Assembly (NCBI GenBank): GCA_016200135.1
Contig: JACQFI010000084.1
Span: forward strand, 1-64,000
DNA length: 64,000 bases
Source: Planctomycetota bacterium
Lineage (GTDB): Bacteria; Planctomycetota; SZUA-567; H5-PLA8
Direction: 5' to 3'
Below are positions 16,801-25,592 of this stretch, in pieces (the first letter of the stretch is position 1; each line of letters starts with the position of its first letter). The translations under genes and the position numbers were made by a program. Below the pieces are notes generated by a model. That model saw only the letters and a program-made list of their open reading frames with translations, was not told where the DNA came from and searched no databases.

Positions 16801-17891
16801 ATCGCCTCGGCGGCTTGGCGCAGGCGTTTGGCGTCCATGGGCATCGCGAGCAGCTTCGCCGTCAACTCCCGGACCTTCGCCTCGTCTTTTCCCTGCTGCG
16901 TCTCGAGAAAATCCCGGAGCTGGTTGATCACCACGCGCGGCGAGGCCGGATCTTTTTCCATCCGCTCCTTGCGCAGATCCTGCGCCTGCTTGCGCAACTG
17001 GTCGGCCCGCGCCTTCACACCCGGCGCAAGCGCCTCCACTTTCTGCTGAAGTGTTTTCTCGAGATCGGCCGACCCGGAGTTCTTGGAGAAGGCGTCCAGG
17101 GCCTCACCGCACGCGCGCGCATCCTTGAGGATGGCCTCATCCTCTGCAACGCCGACCACGGCGCTGGCCTGGAGCGCCGTCAAGGCGACCTGAAGTTCGA
17201 TGGCTTTGGGACGGGCCTCCGGATTCTCGGGCTTGATGTAACGTCCGAACAGGTCGGCCAGTTTGGCCAGACGCTGGGCGGCGTGCTGGGGCGCGAGCAA
17301 CTCCAGGTCTTCGGCCTCGGCGGCGACGGCAGGCGGAAGCTGCGTTCCCGCGGGAGCCGCAAGATGGACAATCTGCAAGGCATGGTCGGCGCGCCCAACC
17401 TCGCGCAGGACATGCACCACCCGCGCCACGCGGTCCACATCTTTAGGATCCGCCGCGGCGGCCTTGGCCAGTTCGTCGACCGGCGCGGGCCACTTGAGTA
17501 CGGCGTCGAAGACGCCCTTCAGTTCGGCACGCAGATCGGGAATCGGTTCGATGGCGATCAGTTCGCCCTTGGCCGTCAGGAAGACCAGGCCGCCCTTGGG
17601 CTCGTTGGAGAGCGTCTTGGCCGCGGCTTCGAAATTCCAGAGCATGACGCGGTGGAATGCGGCCAGGGCGGGCACGAGCGGCGCGTCTTCGCGAACCCAC
17701 TCGCCGGCATCCAGCGTCCCGGCATCCCAGGTATTCCGCACCAGAATCACGACGGGTTTGCCGTCCTGAGCCGCGGCCTTCTGCTCGGACGCCAGGTCGC
17801 TCGACCACGCCGCGGGCGCTTCCCCCGCATTTACGGCAGCCGCGCATGCCAGGAGCGAAACGAGGGAAATAACGGCCAGCAGCGAATGCAT
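13857..17891 (-). CDS. very large secreted protein: thioredoxin-like fold, C25-like region, PA14-like C-terminus
   Basis: The 1344-residue protein starts with a signal peptide (LLAVISLVSLLACAAA). Residues about 25-135 look like a thioredoxin-type fold used by YyaL-like proteins (GKPVVILVRNTWDAG) but without a CxxC pair. A long helical region follows. At about 580-890 the order of motifs (GAYPFRYSGPAYERW, then IHVTHSGTAAEVYD, GGAFWYFGSTAEPFL and MIVGDPLFCLRE) resembles gingipain-like C25/TIGR03790 proteins. The C-terminus (about 1235-1335; LLLGSDDGVTVWLDGKEIHRN) is a PA14/carbohydrate-binding-like sandwich. ATG 17891 is chosen over an earlier frame start (18104) because it gives the signal peptide. 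Function is unknown. Confidence 0.7.
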   Translation of the reverse strand: MHSLLAVISLVSLLACAAAVNAGEAPAAWSSDLASEQKAAAQDGKPVVILVRNTWDAGTLDAGEWVREDAPLVPALAAFHRVMLWNFEAAAKTLSNEPKGGLVFLTAKGELIAIEPIPDLRAELKGVFDAVLKWPAPVDELAKAAAADPKDVDRVARVVHVLREVGRADHALQIVHLAAPAGTQLPPAVAAEAEDLELLAPQHAAQRLAKLADLFGRYIKPENPEARPKAIELQVALTALQASAVVGVAEDEAILKDARACGEALDAFSKNSGSADLEKTLQQKVEALAPGVKARADQLRKQAQDLRKERMEKDPASPRVVINQLRDFLETQQGKDEAKVRELTAKLLAMPMDAKRLRQAAEAIIFTFFWLDLDAERAQFAKRLEKELPTGRAAADLFLDLADLAYAKGQRDEADDYWKTAEKAAAKGESPVLQRAARAMRALADGKDSPRNTRWAKREILDVLVLVPDLETFAAAISQWDEKRFFPVLFQDDLYAPKFASAFKPSRTVLVPSVKKDGAKAFAPAQIRRAILSSWLSGDKKNAVPAEPRDEDLRARLKDLGDDPQGVIFGDGTSGETAGALALAAGRFEGFEVLPLPKVGQEKDERLAQPNDYLSQTAAWHLARQVREGLARWGLPFEDRWAAVTLAGAYPFRYSGPAYERWGTTFALDDLLGRNEDGTRIAATGRLLGDSSRSAYQAMCSLFLSPESAFLFNTYGLNPKSIWGQYRTDFAEEAWKERLHVTQFKGEQAKVETFRSRAIPWNRDGVMIVNSSGGAHEWSVAGGGGTPDDFPVGGPVAIHVTHSGTAAEVYDTDTLAGRAVWGGAFWYFGSTAEPFLTSFQPSWYFGPRIANGAPFSAVFRQRTVQNFWLPWRLMIVGDPLFCLREKPPEKKKRVQEDGMLIAKGERWLTGMGAVGFMEELPEFKDKEFDLWCLRLRMARWCADRDAVKVVLSQQPMGRPIDGGALAMILEECLLADDAHGAVKEWLAADDRARSNYAARIYARYAAASLMDKAQAASDAASLGKHFDELLTTAPAGNFVDRWLEKALALAQEKKDEAAFMTWLQARSNDAKLAAYKASFVSRINRLKSDALYRKEKWTVEDKAAALENLSQLLKAEKDARKIAASVESLGDAYLLKFEGAEYEGFKKDLGGLFPAGGEQAKALQDALAALEAKRSLHKDWLVLGSFTDAKAGAWEVVGPHAGKSQPDFTAVFKEGERRLQWTRPFKGGAFGIVDLAALLKPNENCYAYAAAMVAAEKDAEGLLLLGSDDGVTVWLDGKEIHRNPAARGVKVDEDRVPVKLAAGSHSLVMRIDQGGGGWGFCARFADKEGKGALPGVSMKCPELK

Positions 17892-18030
17892 GATGGACCT
17901 CACAGAGTGAAGAGAGCGGGAGAGCGCGCCACGGGACTCGGAAAGTATGACGAAGCAGCGCGGCGCGTTCCAGGCCCTTTTCGCCGTCGCATTCGTGCGC
18001 GCGCGAACATAGGATACCGCGCACTCGAAC

Positions 18031-20211
18031 ATGACCGCAGCCTCCGACACGCCGGCCTCCGGCCCCGAGCCCACGCCGCCCGAGCCCGTCTCGCAGCGGC
18101 GCAACGCGCCTTACTTCCGTGATGAACGCCTTCAGGAAGTGCTGGGCGGTGAACAACTGCAGTTGGGCTCGCCCACTTGGCGCGGCTGGCTGCTGGGCGT
18201 GCTCACCGTCGCGGCGCTCTGCTTCTGCGTCCCGCAGATCGACTACGTGATCCGTCACACCAAACTCTCCTACAGCCTCTTTCCGTACAGTCCCATCTTC
18301 GTCCTAACAATGCTGGTGATCCTCGTCACACTCCTGCTTTCCACGGCGCGAACGACGCTCGGCCTCAGCCGGCAGGATCTGGTGCTCGTGTACGCGATGG
18401 GCATGGCGGTGAATGCGATACCGGGCGCGGGGCTGCTCTCAGTCTGGGCGGCCACGATCACCGGCAGCCATTACTATGCGCGGCCCGAGAACAACTGGGA
18501 CGCCCTCATCAATACGCGCTTTCCGGCCGCGTGGACGCTCAACGACCCGCCCGCCGACCTCGCCGGCGTGCCGCGCCCGATTGAATGGTTCTACTCCGGC
18601 ATGCCGCCGGGCGAATCGATCCCCTGGTCGGCCTGGCTCGGGCCGTTTCTCACCTGGTCGGTGGCCTTCGTGCTGCTCTTCGCCATGATGTTCGCGCTCT
18701 GCCTGCTCCTGCGGCGGCAATGGTCGGACCGCGAGCGCCTGCTCTTCCCGCTCTCGCAGCTCCCCGAAGAACTCACCGCCGGACTGCACGGCGGCGCGGC
18801 CAAGCCGTTCCTCAAGGACAAATTCGCGCTCTGGGGCATGGGCGTGATCCTGCTGCTGCACCTCTGGAACGGTTACGCCGAATACAACAATCGCATCCCC
18901 GGCATCCCGCTCCGGCCCAGCATTCAACCCTACATGAGCGAACCGCCGTGGCGTCATTTCATCCCGCTGATGACCAAGATCTTTCCTTCCGTGATCGGCT
19001 TTACCTTCCTGCTCTCGCTGGAAGTCTCGTTCAGCCTCTGGTTCTTCTTCGTCGTCATGAAGCTTGGGCAATACCTCGCGATCCAGAACGGCATCGGGCA
19101 GAGCGGCTGGGACTTTTTCGGCAAGGGCGGGCACAACGGCATGTTCGTGGACCAGGGCATCGGCGCGCTGATCGCCATGGTCCTGGCCGGCGTCTTCATG
19201 GCGCGCAGCGAACTGCTCTGCTCGCTGAAGGAAGCGCTCGGCCTCCGGCCGCCTGAGCCGCGGCCCGACGACTTCTCGCCGCGCATGGTCTGGCTGCTCC
19301 TGCTCGGGAGCCTTGCCGGTTCGGCCGTGTGGCTCGGCCACTTCGGCGTCTCACTCTGCTACGCGGTCCCCACGCTGATCCTGCTCGCGCTGGTAATGAT
19401 CGGGTTCACGCGCGTCTTCTGCGAAGGCGGCGTCTTTTACACTCAGCTCTACGAGTTTCCGTCGCAGATGGTCTCAACCGTTGCGACGCCCGCCGCCATG
19501 GGCACGCAAAATTACTTCCGGCTCTCGATCTGGGACCGCGTGATGGTCGCGGACTCGTTTCGCGTGCTGACGATGCCCAACCTCATGAACGCGCTGCACC
19601 TCGCCACGCGCACGGGCCTGCGCATCCGCTCGATGACGCTGGGCCTTGCGGTCGCGGTCGCCCTCGCGGTGCCGCTCGGGTTTGCCGCGCTCCTTTATAC
19701 GGCGTACACGACGCCCGGCGGCATCAAGGACACCGATTGGGCATGGCAATCGTATCCCAACGGAGAATTCAACGCTCACGCGAGCACGCTGAGCAAGCTG
19801 GATACCTGGGAGAGCCGCGTCGAAGAGGCACGGCAGGCCCATAAGGAGATCCCGGCGGCCGAAGTGCCCACGGTCGCACGGCGCGACTGGGCCCGGATGG
19901 GCTGGCTGGGCGCCGGCGCTGCCGCGATGCTGCTCATGCTTTTTCTGCGCACGCGCATCTTTGGGTGGCCGCATCCCATCGGATACGTTATCTGGATGGG
20001 CCAGTGGTCGCTGAACAACCAATGGTTCTCGTTTTTCCTGGGGTGGTGCCTGAAATGGGTCTGCCTGCGGTACGGTGGACGCCGATTGTACCTGGATGCG
20101 CGGCGCTTCTTCCTCGGCGTCATTGTCGGCGAAGCGCTCGCGGCCATCTTCTGGATCGCCGTTGCGGCGTTTACCGGCAGCCAGGACGGCTACAGCATCA
20201 GCATAGATTGA
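18031..20211 (+). CDS. large polytopic membrane protein, DUF6785/DUF6784-like
   Basis: The 726-residue protein has a charged, proline-rich N-terminus (about 45 residues) and then roughly a dozen hydrophobic segments, for example GWLLGVLTVAALCFCV, FVLTMLVILVTLLLS, SVAFVLLFAMMFALCLLL, VIGFTFLLSLEVSFSLWFFF and a final IVGEALAAIFWIAVAAF. The conserved WSDRERLLFPLSQLPEEL loop is typical of the DUF6785/6784 family of Planctomycetota and relatives, distantly reminiscent of OPT oligopeptide transporters. It is followed at 22- and 26-base intervals by two glycosyltransferase genes, so a role in export or assembly of an envelope polymer is possible but unproven. It is divergent to the 1344-residue secreted protein. 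Confidence 0.8.
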   Translation: MTAASDTPASGPEPTPPEPVSQRRNAPYFRDERLQEVLGGEQLQLGSPTWRGWLLGVLTVAALCFCVPQIDYVIRHTKLSYSLFPYSPIFVLTMLVILVTLLLSTARTTLGLSRQDLVLVYAMGMAVNAIPGAGLLSVWAATITGSHYYARPENNWDALINTRFPAAWTLNDPPADLAGVPRPIEWFYSGMPPGESIPWSAWLGPFLTWSVAFVLLFAMMFALCLLLRRQWSDRERLLFPLSQLPEELTAGLHGGAAKPFLKDKFALWGMGVILLLHLWNGYAEYNNRIPGIPLRPSIQPYMSEPPWRHFIPLMTKIFPSVIGFTFLLSLEVSFSLWFFFVVMKLGQYLAIQNGIGQSGWDFFGKGGHNGMFVDQGIGALIAMVLAGVFMARSELLCSLKEALGLRPPEPRPDDFSPRMVWLLLLGSLAGSAVWLGHFGVSLCYAVPTLILLALVMIGFTRVFCEGGVFYTQLYEFPSQMVSTVATPAAMGTQNYFRLSIWDRVMVADSFRVLTMPNLMNALHLATRTGLRIRSMTLGLAVAVALAVPLGFAALLYTAYTTPGGIKDTDWAWQSYPNGEFNAHASTLSKLDTWESRVEEARQAHKEIPAAEVPTVARRDWARMGWLGAGAAAMLLMLFLRTRIFGWPHPIGYVIWMGQWSLNNQWFSFFLGWCLKWVCLRYGGRRLYLDARRFFLGVIVGEALAAIFWIAVAAFTGSQDGYSISID

Positions 20212-20233
20212 CGATGAGGAATCTTCCGCGCGC

Positions 20234-21205
20234 ATGCTGCTCTCGATCCTGATCCCCACGCACAACCGCTCCGCGGTGCTGCTGCAGACGCTGGAACGGC
20301 TGGCGCGCGTCACGCTGCCGCCCGGCCATGAGGTCGAGGCCATCGTGATCGCGAACGCGTGCAGCGACGGTTCGGCGGCCGCGGTGGCCGCGCGTGCGGC
20401 GGATTTTCCTTTTCCGTTGCGCGCCACCGAGGAACCCCAGCCGGGCGTCGCCCACGCGCGCAACCGGGCGCTCAAGGAAGCGCGGGGCGAGATGGTCTTC
20501 TTTCTCGACGACGACATTGCCGTGGAGCCCGAATGGATGCTGCGGCACCTCGAGGTCCATGCGCAATTGAAGGTGGACCTCGTCGTCGGCAAGACGGGCC
20601 TCTGGTACGTGGAAAAGCAGCCGCCCGACTGGATGCGGCCTGCGCTGGAATCGATCCTGTCTTTTAAGAATCTCGGCGAAGACGTTCGCGCGATCGCCAA
20701 TCCGGGCGACTGCATCAGCCAGAACCTTTCGATGACGCGCAAGGTCTTCGAGACCGTGGGCGCCTTCAACACCGCGCTGGGGCGCAGGCCGGGCTCGCTG
20801 CTGGGGGGTGAAGAGATCGATTTCGTCGAGCGGGCCATGCAAGCGGGGTTCATGGCCGGATATGCGCCGCGCGCCGTCGGGCTGCACTGGATTCCCGCGA
20901 AGTTCCTCGAAGACGAGTACCTGCGGCGGCTCTCCATTGACATCGGCCGGACGCGCGTCTTTATGAAGAAGGATCTGAAGTCCGGCGCCATCGCGCGGCG
21001 GCTGCTGGCCAATCCATTTCGCATCGCCTCGCACAGGCTCAACGAGTTGCTTGCGCTGCTCGCGGGCAACCGCGAGGGCTGGATGAAGCACCGCATCAAG
21101 CGCTGGAAGCAGCAGGGTGGCTGGCTCGGGACCTGGCAGTACCTCCGCGGAACGGCGCCCACGCTTAACAGCGGTGCGGTTAAGATGCCGCCCAATCCCG
21201 GATAG
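20234..21205 (+). CDS. glycosyltransferase family 2
   Basis: The 323-residue protein has a GT-A fold: SILIPTHNRSAVLLQTLERL at the start, EPQPGVAHARNRALKEARGE (with the nucleotide-contacting region), and the metal-binding DDD at 92-94 (FFLDDDIAVEP). A second acidic motif, LGGEEIDFVERA, matches the acceptor-side ED-type region. No membrane helix is present. It probably adds a sugar to an envelope glycan. It lies 22 bases after the membrane protein gene and 26 bases before a second GT2. Confidence 0.9.
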   Translation: MLLSILIPTHNRSAVLLQTLERLARVTLPPGHEVEAIVIANACSDGSAAAVAARAADFPFPLRATEEPQPGVAHARNRALKEARGEMVFFLDDDIAVEPEWMLRHLEVHAQLKVDLVVGKTGLWYVEKQPPDWMRPALESILSFKNLGEDVRAIANPGDCISQNLSMTRKVFETVGAFNTALGRRPGSLLGGEEIDFVERAMQAGFMAGYAPRAVGLHWIPAKFLEDEYLRRLSIDIGRTRVFMKKDLKSGAIARRLLANPFRIASHRLNELLALLAGNREGWMKHRIKRWKQQGGWLGTWQYLRGTAPTLNSGAVKMPPNPG

Positions 21206-21231
21206 AATTAGGCTAACTCTTCGGAGCCCGC

Positions 21232-22143
21232 ATGCTGCTCTCGGTCGTCATCTGCACTTGGAATCGCTGCGCTCTGCTCCGCCAGACGCTGGAGCAGATG
21301 ACGAAACTGCACGCGCTCGCTGACGGCGCTTGGGAGTTGCTCGTCGTCAACAACAACAGCACCGATGCCACCGAGACGGCTTGCAAGGAATTCGAATCGC
21401 GCCTGCCGCTGCGTTACTTCTTCGAACCCCAGTCCGGTAAGTCCAACGCGCTGAATCTCGCGATGCGCGAGACCAAGGGCCGCTATCTCCTTTATACCGA
21501 CGACGACGTGCTCGTAGCCGAAGACTGGATGGTCGAGTACGCCGCGGCCTTCCGCCGCCATCCGGACGCCGCGATCTTCGGCGGCGCGATCGATCCGTGG
21601 TTCGAAGGCGAACCGCCGGCTTGGCTGCCGACCGTTCTGCCGATCGTGGAGAGCGCGTATGCAATCCGGCGCATCCCGGCCGATGCGCCCGAGAGCCCGA
21701 TGCAGGCGAACTTCCTGCCGTTCGGCGCGAATCTCGCGATACGCAAAGCGGAACAGGAGCGCTTCCCCTACGACCCGAAACTGGGCCCCAACGCGGACAC
21801 GCAGATGCGCGGCGAAGAGACGGCCGTGCTCTTGAAGATGCTCGAGTCGGGCATTAAGGGCGTGTGGGCGCCGCGTGCGCGCGTGCGGCATTTCCTGCCC
21901 AAGCACCGGCAGAGCGAAGAATTTCTGCGCGGCGTCTACCACGGCCTCGGAAAAATCTCCGGGCGCCGCATGAAAGAACGCGGCGAAACCGGCTTTGCAT
22001 CCCGCGCTGGGCTGCGCTGGCAGGCGTTCACCGGCCAGGCGCGCTACACGTTCGGAAAGGCCGCGTTTTTGCCCACCATCTGGATCAAGGGGCTGCGCCA
22101 CGCAAGCAGCGCCGCGGGACGCCTGGCAGGCATGAACGAATAG
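21232..22143 (+). CDS. glycosyltransferase family 2
   Basis: The 303-residue protein begins SVVICTWNRCALLRQTLEQM, has the GKSNALNLAMRETKG segment and the metal-binding DDD at about 90-92 (YTDDDVLVAEDW). It also has the acceptor-side motif RGEETAVLLKMLESG. It is a paralogue of the preceding GT2 and closes a plus-strand operon with the DUF6785-like membrane protein. It ends convergent with the GH88-like gene, 19 bases away. Sugar donor and acceptor are unknown. Confidence 0.9.
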   Translation: MLLSVVICTWNRCALLRQTLEQMTKLHALADGAWELLVVNNNSTDATETACKEFESRLPLRYFFEPQSGKSNALNLAMRETKGRYLLYTDDDVLVAEDWMVEYAAAFRRHPDAAIFGGAIDPWFEGEPPAWLPTVLPIVESAYAIRRIPADAPESPMQANFLPFGANLAIRKAEQERFPYDPKLGPNADTQMRGEETAVLLKMLESGIKGVWAPRARVRHFLPKHRQSEEFLRGVYHGLGKISGRRMKERGETGFASRAGLRWQAFTGQARYTFGKAAFLPTIWIKGLRHASSAAGRLAGMNE

Positions 22144-22162
22144 TCGCTTCCCGCCTGCCCCA

Positions 22163-23530
22163 TCAATCGAAGAAGTGGAAGAACCGTTTGCCGCCGGCCA
22201 GCGACTGGATCATCAGCGCCAATTCCATCGCGTGGTAATCGCCCCATAACGAAGACTCGCCATACGGCGCGAGGCCCTTCTCCGGCGCGTGGTCCCATCC
22301 GCGCGGGCGGTGATAGATCGAGTGCAACACGAGGCCCTGGTGCTGCGGGTCTTCAGAGAGATACGGCGGCGAGAAGAGCGCGCGCGCCATCGTCAGGCCG
22401 GCCTGCGTATAACGGGCCGCGGCGGCGCGGTCGCGCTTGGACAGCAACACGCCAAGCCGCAGATACCCTTGCGCGGCGATGCACGCGGCCGAACTGTCCA
22501 CGGGCTCATACGGATTGCGCGGCTGCGAGGTGCGCACGTACACCTCGCCCATCTTCGCCAGCCCGGGCGCGCCCGTGTCCCACATGGGGATGCCGTCGAC
22601 GCAGGTGTGCTCAATGAGGAACTCCGCGGTCGCGCGCGCGGCGCGCTCAGTCTGCTTCAGGCACTTCGCCTTGGAGGACGCCCCTCCAAATTCTTTGGCG
22701 TCGCGCGCAGGGAGGAACTCAAGCTGCTCGGCACAGCCGGCCAGTATCCACGCGAGCCCGCGCGTCCAGGTGGAGAACGCCGAGTACCCCTGCTGCGTGC
22801 TCGGGCAGCGGTAACAGCCGTCGCTCGTATTGAAGATCGACTCATGGACCACGCGGCCGGGCACGTCGTAGGCATCGCGGCCCTCGCCATAGTAGACGTT
22901 GTACGCCAGCGTCGCGTCGAGGTGCTTCACCAGCCGGTCCAGCAGCGAGATCTTCGCGTCGTTCTCGCCCATCAGGACATGGCCGAGTTCGTGGGCCAGC
23001 GCCAGCGCGCGCAGCGAGCGGATCGTATCGCTGAAGAGCGAGTGCGGACCGTTGAACGAGTGGATGAAGCCGCCGCCCGGGATGTACGTCCAACGCGCCG
23101 CCTGGACCGCGCCGCTGGTCTTGAGCGCCAGCTCATAAAACGAACGCTCGTCCGGATTCTCGCGGATGCGACCCGCGTTCATCAGGCGGCGCAGGTTGCC
23201 GTACGTCGAGACGTTGTTGAAGCCGTGATCGTGCACGCCGACATGCGAGACGTGTACTGCCATTTTCTTCAGCGTGTTCCGCCGACCCATATCGAGAAAA
23301 CGGCGCTCGCCCGTCGCCTCGAATTGGAGAATCTGGCAACCATACTGGAAGCCCTGCGTCCATTCCGTCCAGCCGCGTGAAGTGTAGCGGCCGTTCACGG
23401 TAAAGACCGGCGTCCCTTTGCGCGGGTCCCAGGATTTCTCCAGGTCCGCGATCTTCTTCGCGCTCAGCGAAAAGAATCTCTTTACGTGCGGCGCCAAATC
23501 TTTGGCGCTTAGCGTGGCGTCGATGCGCAT
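22163..23530 (-). CDS. six-hairpin glycosidase-like protein (GH88-related)
   Basis: The 455-residue protein shows the (alpha/alpha)6 features of GH88-type unsaturated glucuronyl hydrolases: WTEWTQGFQYGCQILQFEATGE near the N-terminus, VGVHDHGFNNVSTYGN (catalytic-Asp region), YSAFSTWTRGLAWILAGCAEQ (the family's 'RGxAW' helix) and DTGAPGLAKMGEVY. There is no signal peptide. GH88 enzymes remove unsaturated uronic acids from lyase products. It is a single minus-strand gene facing the GT2 operon. Exact substrate is not deducible; assignment to GH88 rather than a neighbouring clan member is inference. Confidence 0.75.
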   Translation of the reverse strand: MRIDATLSAKDLAPHVKRFFSLSAKKIADLEKSWDPRKGTPVFTVNGRYTSRGWTEWTQGFQYGCQILQFEATGERRFLDMGRRNTLKKMAVHVSHVGVHDHGFNNVSTYGNLRRLMNAGRIRENPDERSFYELALKTSGAVQAARWTYIPGGGFIHSFNGPHSLFSDTIRSLRALALAHELGHVLMGENDAKISLLDRLVKHLDATLAYNVYYGEGRDAYDVPGRVVHESIFNTSDGCYRCPSTQQGYSAFSTWTRGLAWILAGCAEQLEFLPARDAKEFGGASSKAKCLKQTERAARATAEFLIEHTCVDGIPMWDTGAPGLAKMGEVYVRTSQPRNPYEPVDSSAACIAAQGYLRLGVLLSKRDRAAAARYTQAGLTMARALFSPPYLSEDPQHQGLVLHSIYHRPRGWDHAPEKGLAPYGESSLWGDYHAMELALMIQSLAGGKRFFHFFD

Positions 23531-23688
23531 CGGCGTGCGTGCTCCCGTAGAGTTCCCGAGAAAGGCCCAAGACTAGCGCGCGGCGCAATCTCCGCAATCG
23601 GAGGCGCCGCACTTGCGGTGCAATCCGCGGCTGTGCTAGATTCGGCCCCGCTCAAGAGCGCGCCGAAGCCACGGATGGCCCGTTACGC

Positions 23689-24618
23689 ATGAATCTTTTT
23701 CAACGCTTCGGCCTGTGGCTCTTCTGCAAGATCGCGCGCAAGTACCGCAAGAGCAAGCCCCCATACAAAAATGCCTTCAACGAGGCCGGCTTCCATCTCA
23801 TTCCGGCGGACATCTACGCCAATATTCCCAGTGTGGAGGAACTCCGGAACGCCTGGGAGTACAAGCCGGGCTCGCCGCCCTACGACGACACCAGCGTCTT
23901 TGCGAACCAGCAGACGCGCGACAACATGCTCGCGTTGCTCAAGGAACTGGTCCCGTTCGGCGCCGAGTTCGCCGCGCCTCGCGACGGCGACCGCGAGAAC
24001 CCGCAAGGGTTCTTCTGGAAGAACAACTACTTCATGGACAGCGACGCGATGTCTTACTACGCGCTGATCCGCCGCTTTCAGCCGGAGCGCATCGTGGAGA
24101 TCGGTTGCGGGTATTCGACCCTGGTCGCCAGCCGGGCAATCGAAAAGAACGGCAAAGGCGAGTTGCACTGCATCGAGCCCTACCCGCGCGCCTGGGTGCC
24201 ATCGATCAAGCACATCAAGGACTTCAAGCAGACGCCGATCCAGGAACTCTCCCCCGACTATTTCAACTCCGTGCTGCGCGACGGCGATTTTCTCTTTATC
24301 GACACGACGCACACGGTCAAGACCGGCAGCGACTGCCTGTACATTTACCTCAAACTTCTGCCGAAGATAAAACCGAAAGTCTTCATCCACGCCCACGACA
24401 TCTATCTGCCGGCCGCGATGCCGGTCGAATGGCAGCTTGATCGCAATTTCTACTGGACCGAGCAGTACCTGCTCCTGGCACTGCTGATCGACAATCCAAA
24501 GTTCGAGATCCTGTACGGCTCGCACTACCACCAAGGCACAAATCCGACTGACCTCAAAGCGCTGATGCACAACCAGTCCGACGCCATGGGCGGAAGCTTC
24601 TGGTTCCGGCGTCTATAG
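23689..24618 (+). CDS. class I SAM-dependent methyltransferase-like protein
   Basis: The 309-residue protein carries a motif I sequence, RIVEIGCGYSTLVASRAIE, then CIEPYPRAW as motif II, and DGDFLFIDTTHTVKTGSD as the post-II acidic region, as in Methyltransf_24 proteins. A basic, hydrophobic N-terminus (LFQRFGLWLFCKIARKYRK) may bind the membrane peripherally. Such enzymes often methylate sugars or capping groups of surface glycans, which suits the glycosyltransferase and heptose genes nearby. The acceptor is unknown. No clear ribosome site precedes the ATG. Confidence 0.8.
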   Translation: MNLFQRFGLWLFCKIARKYRKSKPPYKNAFNEAGFHLIPADIYANIPSVEELRNAWEYKPGSPPYDDTSVFANQQTRDNMLALLKELVPFGAEFAAPRDGDRENPQGFFWKNNYFMDSDAMSYYALIRRFQPERIVEIGCGYSTLVASRAIEKNGKGELHCIEPYPRAWVPSIKHIKDFKQTPIQELSPDYFNSVLRDGDFLFIDTTHTVKTGSDCLYIYLKLLPKIKPKVFIHAHDIYLPAAMPVEWQLDRNFYWTEQYLLLALLIDNPKFEILYGSHYHQGTNPTDLKALMHNQSDAMGGSFWFRRL

Positions 24619-24663
24619 CGATTTCCGATTTCGGATTCGCGCGCGCCGAACTACAATTCGCCT

Positions 24664-25575
24664 ATGGCCACCGCGCCGCTCAGCGAGTCCTCGCACCCGC
24701 GCACGTTCCGCGAGAACACCTACGTCTATCCCGTGCTCTCGCGGCGCTCGAACGGCATCTCCGTCGGCGTCAACCTGAATCCGGACAAGGTCTGCAACTT
24801 CGACTGCATCTATTGCCAGGTGGACCGATCCAAGAAGCCGCAGGAATACTTTGTCGGGCTTCCCAAGCTGCTCGACGAACTCCGCACGGTCCTCACCGGC
24901 CTTCGCGCAGGTGGCGCACTCTGGAAGGAACCCGAATTCGCTTCGCTTCCCGCGGGTAAAAAAAGAGTGAGCGACATCGCCTTCTCCGGCGACGGCGAGC
25001 CCACCACATTCAAGAATTTCTCGCAGGTCGTCAAAGCCGCGGTGGGCGTCAAGGAAGCGCTGGGATTCAAGGAGCCCAAGGTAGTCCTCATCACCAACGC
25101 AACGGGCTTCGACCGCCCAGACGTTCGGGACGGCCTCTCTTTTCTCGACCAACACAATGGCGAAATCTGGGCGAAACTCGACGCGGGCACCCTCGAGTAC
25201 TTCCGCGTCATCGACAACACCGAATTTCCCTTCGCGAAGGTCCTCGAGAACATCTTGTCCGCCGCCAAGGAACGGCCGGTGGTCATTCAGAGTTGCTTTA
25301 TGCGTGTGCGCGGGGCCAGTCCCAGCTCGGATGAGATCGCTGCATTCACCGCGCGGCTCGACGAGATCAAAAAACAGGGCGGACGAATCGCGCTGGTGCA
25401 GGTCTACACGGTGGCGCGCGACCCCGCCTATTCGATCGTTTCAAGTCTTGACGACGCGGAAGTCGACGCCATCGCAACGCGCGTTACACAGGCCACGGGG
25501 ATTCCAACGCGGGCGTATTACGGCCATGTGCCGGAAGGGCGCGGCGTGATGGGTGCCGCGCCGAAGAGCGAATAA
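24664..25575 (+). CDS. radical SAM protein
   Basis: The 303-residue protein has the canonical [4Fe-4S] motif CxxxCxxC at Cys44, Cys48 and Cys51 (VCNFDCIYCQVD), preceded by RENTYVYPVLSRRSNGISVGVN, a conserved opening of a small uncharacterised radical SAM family. The motif FSGDGEPTTF fits the SAM-binding 'GGE' position. The rest forms the TIM-barrel with EIWAKLDAGTLEYF. Products of this family are annotated only as radical SAM domain proteins, sometimes likened to wybutosine-synthesis enzymes. It starts 45 bases after the methyltransferase and may be cotranscribed. Confidence 0.88.
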   Translation: MATAPLSESSHPRTFRENTYVYPVLSRRSNGISVGVNLNPDKVCNFDCIYCQVDRSKKPQEYFVGLPKLLDELRTVLTGLRAGGALWKEPEFASLPAGKKRVSDIAFSGDGEPTTFKNFSQVVKAAVGVKEALGFKEPKVVLITNATGFDRPDVRDGLSFLDQHNGEIWAKLDAGTLEYFRVIDNTEFPFAKVLENILSAAKERPVVIQSCFMRVRGASPSSDEIAAFTARLDEIKKQGGRIALVQVYTVARDPAYSIVSSLDDAEVDAIATRVTQATGIPTRAYYGHVPEGRGVMGAAPKSE

Positions 25576-25592
25576 ATTTAGTTTGCTGGGCC

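Noticed and set aside
16419..18122. Plus-strand open frame of 567 codons opposite the large secreted protein
   Set aside because: Shadow of the minus-strand gene; composition-driven, no domain or ribosome site.
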